Source: an uncultured Bacteroidales bacterium (GTDB lineage Bacteria; Bacteroidota; Bacteroidia; Bacteroidales; Bacteroidaceae). Taken from it: DNA of 64,000 bases. The translations under genes were made by a program, and so were the position numbers. Each line of letters starts with the position of its first letter. Position 1 is the first letter of the stretch. The DNA is taken from the NCBI GenBank assembly GCA_902788315.1, contig CADAJS010000012.1, positions 62,001 to 126,000 of the forward strand. The letters run 5' to 3'. The notes beneath the pieces were generated by a model. That model saw only the letters and a program-made list of their open reading frames with translations, made no database searches and was not told where the DNA came from. Shown here piece by piece: positions 60,395 through 64,000 of the stretch.

Positions 60395-63238
60395 ATGAAC
60401 AAGCACCTTGCCATAGCACTCACGATTATATCAGTGGCTCATCTGCAGACACTCGCGCAGGAACATACGCAGGAGTTCCCCATCAACTTCGGTCTGACGA
60501 GCACGCTACCAGACAGCATGTTGCCCACCTCGAAGGCTGCACCCACCCCCACGGCGAGGAAACCCAAGAGAAAGCCCGCGACACGGCTGGAGCCACAGAC
60601 GGAGAACACCTGGCTCATCACCGGCGGTTGGGAACTGTCCGAGGCCGACGCAGTGGTAGCCGCAGAGGGAAGCATCTTCGATGACGGATACGACACCTCG
60701 CAGTGGTTCGACGCAGTGGTGCCCGGTACCGTGCTGACCACCCTGGTGGAGGCCGGTCTGTATCCCGACCCCTACTACGGACTGAACAACATGTCCATCC
60801 CCGACGACCTGTGCCGCAAGGAATGGTGGTACAGAACCACATTCCCACGACCGCAGGCTCGTGACGGAAAGATGTGGCTCATCCTGGACGGCATCAACTA
60901 CCGGGCCGACATATGGCTCAACCGCCACAAGTTGGGAACCCTCAGCGGAGCCTTCGTGCAGGGCCGTTTCGACATCACCCAGTTGCTGGCCGACCGCAAC
61001 GTGCTGGCCGTAAAGATTTATCCACCTCAGAACCCAGGCATTCCCCATGAGCAGTCGAGCAAGTCGGGCTGCGGTCCCAACGGCGGACAGCTCTGCTTCG
61101 ACGGACCCACATTCATCAGTTCGGAGGGTTGGGACTGGATTCCCGGCATCCGCGACCGCAACATCGGCATCTGGCAGGAAGTGCGCTTGAAGCAGACGGG
61201 CGACATCATCGCCGATAGCCCGCAGATCGTCACCGACCTGCCACTGCCATCCACAGACCGTGCCGACCTCACCGTGGCCCTCGACCTGGCCAACCATGCC
61301 TCCACAGCCAAACAGCTCATGCTAAAGGGGGAAATGGACGGCAACATACGCTTCGAATACCCCGTAACACTCGGACCCGGAGAGCAGAAGACCGTGAAAC
61401 TCACTCCCGACCAGGTGCCGGCACTCAGAATTGAGAAGCCACGCCTATGGTGGCCCAACGGATACGGCTCGCAGGAGATGTACACGATGCGCCTCAGCGT
61501 CATGGACGGTAATCGCTGCTCCGACGAGCTCAGCGTCCCCTTCGGCATCCGCGAACTGAGCTACGAACTGAGCGTATGGCACGAGAGAGAGGGCGAGCTA
61601 CGCATTGACTACTCCCCTACCGACCAGATGCCACAGGGCACCATCCCCTTCACCTCAGTCCCGGCACACAGCACGAAGGAGGAGCAGGTGGTCATCGCCC
61701 AGCTGCTGCCGGGGACGGACGTCACACGCCTGCGCCGCATCGAGCCCGACGGCACGGCACCCTATCTCGTGATACGCTGCAACGGCCGGCGCATTTTCTG
61801 CCGGGGAGGTAACTGGGGCATGGACGACGGCATGAAACGCGTCCGTCGCGAACGTCTGGAACCCGCATTTCGCCTGCATCAGGAGGCCGGATTCAACATG
61901 GTACGAAACTGGACTGGAGAGAATACCGAGGAGCTCTTCTACACCCTCTGCGACCAGTACGGAATGCTCGTGTGGAACGACTTCTGGCTCTCCACCGAGG
62001 GTTTCAATCAGAACGTCAACGACGAAGCACTCTTCGCCGAGAATGCCCGACAGGTGGTGCGCCGCTTCCGCAACCACCCCTCCATCGCCGTATGGTGTCC
62101 GCGCAACGAAGGTTACGCACCCACTTCACTCAACCGGCGACTCGTGGAAATCATCGAGCGTGAGGACGGCACACGTCACTACAACCCCAACTCGCGCTAC
62201 ATGAATCTGCGACCCAGCGGCCCATGGCAGCACCGTCCCGACATCGCCGACTATCACACCCAGATAGCTGGAGGATTCTCCACAGAGCTGGGAGCCCCCT
62301 CCGTGCCCACCGCCGAGACGATGGAAAAGTTCATCCCACAATCGGAACGATGGCCCAGGAGCGACACCTGGAACTATCACGACCTACACGGCGGCCTTCC
62401 CGAATATTGCAACGCCATCGACACGATGTACGGCCCCTCCAGCTCCATGACCGAATTCTGCAAGAAAGCCCAGATGGTGAACTATGACCGCTATCGCGCC
62501 ATGTTCGAGGCATGGAATAGCCACCTGTGGCAGTCCACATCAGGCCTGCTGCTCTGGATGACCCATCCCGCATGGCCCAGCCTGGAGTGGCAGACGTATT
62601 CGTGGGACTTCGAGACACACGGGTCCTACTTCGGCAGCCGCAAGGCATGCGAGCCCCTGCACGTACAGCGAAACCCACACGACGGGAAGGTCATCGCTGT
62701 AAACATTTCATCGGACGATACAGGGCCACTCCGAGTAGTGGCCACACGCTACACGCTCTCTGGCAAACAGCTCGCCCGACAGGAGGCAAGGCTGAAGTCA
62801 CTCCCAGCCAACTCAATCAGCGAAGCTTTCACCCTGGAACGCTACGACGGCAAAGCATGCATCATTGAGCGCCTGGAACTCTACGCCGGAAACCGACGGC
62901 TCTCGCTCAACGATTATCTCACCACCGCCTCGGGCCACTTCCACGAACTTAACCTAACGCCGCCCGCCACGTTGAAAGCACGTACGCGAAAGAGCGTTGA
63001 CAGCTGGATTAGCGTGGAGGTAGAGAACCCCAGCAAGAGCACCGCTGTGTCCGTAAAATTCAACATCCGTCGTCAAGACAATGGCCAAGCCGTACTCCCC
63101 GCCTACATCAGCGACGGATACATCCATCTGCTCCCCAGGGAGAAACGCCTGATCACCATCGACTGCGCCAGCCTCGACGGCACTGCACTCTATGCTGAAG
63201 GCTACAACGTAGCGCGCCAGCAACTCATCACTTTCTGA
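60395..63238 (+). CDS. Secreted glycoside hydrolase family 2 protein (exo-glucosaminidase/mannosidase type)
   Basis: The 947-residue protein has a signal peptide (to about residue 22, LQTLAQ) and a Pro/Lys-rich spacer. A sugar-binding beta-sandwich (about 75-270; WFDAVVPGTVLTTLVEAG, WYRTTFPRP), an Ig-like domain (about 275-395), a TIM barrel (about 460-750) and C-terminal beta domains follow. The likely acid/base is E572 in WCPRNEGYAP and the nucleophile E631 in FSTELGAPSVP; LVWNDFWLSTEG is also typical. VPGTVLTTL and the domain order recall exo-beta-glucosaminidases and beta-mannosidases of GH2 rather than beta-galactosidases, but the substrate is inference. The start at 60395 is preferred to an in-frame ATG at 60359 that lies inside the promoter. 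Confidence 0.9.
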   Translation: MNKHLAIALTIISVAHLQTLAQEHTQEFPINFGLTSTLPDSMLPTSKAAPTPTARKPKRKPATRLEPQTENTWLITGGWELSEADAVVAAEGSIFDDGYDTSQWFDAVVPGTVLTTLVEAGLYPDPYYGLNNMSIPDDLCRKEWWYRTTFPRPQARDGKMWLILDGINYRADIWLNRHKLGTLSGAFVQGRFDITQLLADRNVLAVKIYPPQNPGIPHEQSSKSGCGPNGGQLCFDGPTFISSEGWDWIPGIRDRNIGIWQEVRLKQTGDIIADSPQIVTDLPLPSTDRADLTVALDLANHASTAKQLMLKGEMDGNIRFEYPVTLGPGEQKTVKLTPDQVPALRIEKPRLWWPNGYGSQEMYTMRLSVMDGNRCSDELSVPFGIRELSYELSVWHEREGELRIDYSPTDQMPQGTIPFTSVPAHSTKEEQVVIAQLLPGTDVTRLRRIEPDGTAPYLVIRCNGRRIFCRGGNWGMDDGMKRVRRERLEPAFRLHQEAGFNMVRNWTGENTEELFYTLCDQYGMLVWNDFWLSTEGFNQNVNDEALFAENARQVVRRFRNHPSIAVWCPRNEGYAPTSLNRRLVEIIEREDGTRHYNPNSRYMNLRPSGPWQHRPDIADYHTQIAGGFSTELGAPSVPTAETMEKFIPQSERWPRSDTWNYHDLHGGLPEYCNAIDTMYGPSSSMTEFCKKAQMVNYDRYRAMFEAWNSHLWQSTSGLLLWMTHPAWPSLEWQTYSWDFETHGSYFGSRKACEPLHVQRNPHDGKVIAVNISSDDTGPLRVVATRYTLSGKQLARQEARLKSLPANSISEAFTLERYDGKACIIERLELYAGNRRLSLNDYLTTASGHFHELNLTPPATLKARTRKSVDSWISVEVENPSKSTAVSVKFNIRRQDNGQAVLPAYISDGYIHLLPREKRLITIDCASLDGTALYAEGYNVARQQLITF

Positions 63239-63251
63239 AAGTAGCCAGAAA

Positions 63252-63305
63252 ACTCGGAGTACTTGGATTACTCGGGAAACTTGGAGTAATCAGAGTACTC
63301 CGAGT
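63252..63305 (+). terminator. Long hairpin after the GH2 gene
   Basis: Two 22-base arms (63252-63273 and 63284-63305) match as an inverted repeat at 20 of 22 positions around a ten-base loop, followed by ATTCCTTTGATCTTT. It may be a terminator or a relic of an inverted repeat element. Confidence 0.55.
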
Positions 63306-63347
63306 ATTCCTTTGATCTTTCAAATAAGGAAAAACTTGCATTTTCGC

Positions 63348-63378
63348 TTTGCTCTTTGCCCGACTTTTCGTACCTTTG
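63348..63378 (+). promoter_or_regulatory. Promoter of the DUF4199 gene
   Basis: TTTG (63348-63351), a 19-base spacer and TACCTTTG (63371-63378) lie 22 bases before the ATG. Confidence 0.75.
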
Positions 63379-63400
63379 CAGACTGAATAGTCTGAGAGAA

Positions 63401-63991
63401 ATGAGCAACGAAACTTTCAACCCCGCCGAAGCAAGGGCCATCGCCGCCCGAAGCGGTCTGCTAATGGGAGCATTATGGACGGGAAGCTTCCTGGCCTCCA
63501 TCCACTCCTTCGATTACCCCATGCTGGGCCATCTGGGCAATCTGATGGCACTACTCTCAATCGTGGTGCTCGCGAGCATCCTGCGCTCCTACGGACGACA
63601 CCACACGGGCTTCACCTTCCTGCGCCGCTGGTGGACAGCATGGAACACCTGCATGTACGGCTCGCTCATCACCACACTCGTCCAATACCTCTACTTCCGT
63701 TTCCTCGACGGCGGACATTTGATGCAGTCCGTAACCCGCATGCTTGAGAAGCCCGAATTCAGAGAGGCACTCGAGAGCGTGTCGCCCGGCACAGACCCCA
63801 CACAGATGCTCGAGGCATTGGAACAGATGAATACGGGCGACATGATTGTGAGCCTGCTCACTTTCAACCTCCTGGCTTCGCTCCTGGCCTCCGTTGTCGC
63901 TGCTCTGTTCTCGCCGACCCATCCCGTCAGGGAAGAAGGAGAAACAAATAACCCACAGCAAGACGGCACCCCGCCCTCCCGTGGAGAATGA
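63401..63991 (+). CDS. DUF4199 membrane protein
   Basis: The 196-residue protein has about four hydrophobic helices (about 19-35, 42-62, 85-100, 150-170) with a hydrophilic stretch (about 105-147) between the third and fourth, the DUF4199 pattern. The family is frequent in Bacteroidota, often beside a family 2 glycosyltransferase; its function is unknown to me. The start at 63401 fits the promoter. The stop overlaps another ATG in ATGA. Confidence 0.8.
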   Translation: MSNETFNPAEARAIAARSGLLMGALWTGSFLASIHSFDYPMLGHLGNLMALLSIVVLASILRSYGRHHTGFTFLRRWWTAWNTCMYGSLITTLVQYLYFRFLDGGHLMQSVTRMLEKPEFREALESVSPGTDPTQMLEALEQMNTGDMIVSLLTFNLLASLLASVVAALFSPTHPVREEGETNNPQQDGTPPSRGE

Positions 63992-64000
63992 AGGATGCCG
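63988..64000 (+). CDS. First codons of a further gene (cut by the window edge)
   Basis: ATG at 63988-63990 overlaps the DUF4199 stop and opens MKDA before the sequence ends. In related genomes a glycosyltransferase often follows, but four codons cannot show this. Confidence 0.35.

Noticed and set aside
1..64000. tRNA, rRNA or tmRNA genes
   Set aside because: I looked through the intergenic regions, especially near smpB, and saw no cloverleaf-like sequence with a T-loop motif. A covariance search was not possible.

Overview
The window reads as chromosomal DNA of a member of Bacteroidales, most likely Prevotellaceae. The reasons are: promoters of the Bacteroidota type (TTTG, about 19-20 bases, TAnnTTTG) in front of many genes; Bacteroidota-specific families (GldE, PorD/DUF4835, DUF3127, DUF4199, DUF4491); a trp operon in the order BEGDCFA; Rho with a long charged insertion; and several secreted proteins with a short 'YDxQGR...GxYIxxGKK' tail typical of Prevotella. 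No rRNA, tRNA, insertion sequence, prophage or CRISPR array was seen.

Layout. 1-7.4 kb: a partial MoxR ATPase, a folate/methionine pair (metH and 5-formyl-THF cyclo-ligase, minus strand), a secreted GH30 glycosidase, then smpB with a DMP19-like gene. 7.7-13.1 kb: a NifU-like protein with a GGGtGRT protein, a lipoprotein, a BspA-type leucine-rich repeat protein and a secreted endonuclease/exonuclease/phosphatase-fold protein. 13.3-19.8 kb: the complete tryptophan operon. 20.1-23.0 kb (minus): mutY, ssb, gldE. 23.1-30.3 kb: a 29-residue mS38-like protein, RNase G, an ABC-F ATPase (minus), rho and a TlpA-like thioredoxin protein. 30.7-36.6 kb: a three-gene RND efflux operon. 37.1-49.2 kb: DUF3127 (minus), then a long plus-strand run dnaN, exonuclease, coaBC, porD, recN, degenerate trypsin-fold/TPR protein, tilS, zinc-ribbon protein, MATE transporter, DUF4491. 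49.6-60.0 kb: two giant, modular, tandem surface-protein paralogues on the minus strand. 60.4-64.0 kb: a secreted GH2 glycosidase, a DUF4199 membrane protein and the first codons of another gene.

Most of the window is housekeeping. The accessory and potentially new material is: (1) a family of non-coding arrays with an exact 22-bp period in the intergenic regions at 4.5, 20.0 and 36.9 kb (four units each, two with related flanks), plus a different 22-bp-period array at 49.3 kb; (2) the two giant GLUG-like/beta-helix paralogues, with shuffled domains and a repeated H-x-F-x3-G-x-C-x2-C-G motif; (3) an SSB without its acidic tail while an unrelated DUF3127 protein carries an SSB-like tail; (4) the conserved but functionally unassigned NifU-like/GGGtGRT pair; (5) a duplicated promoter upstream of the DMP19-smpB pair. 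All family names come from reading motifs by eye, not from database searches.
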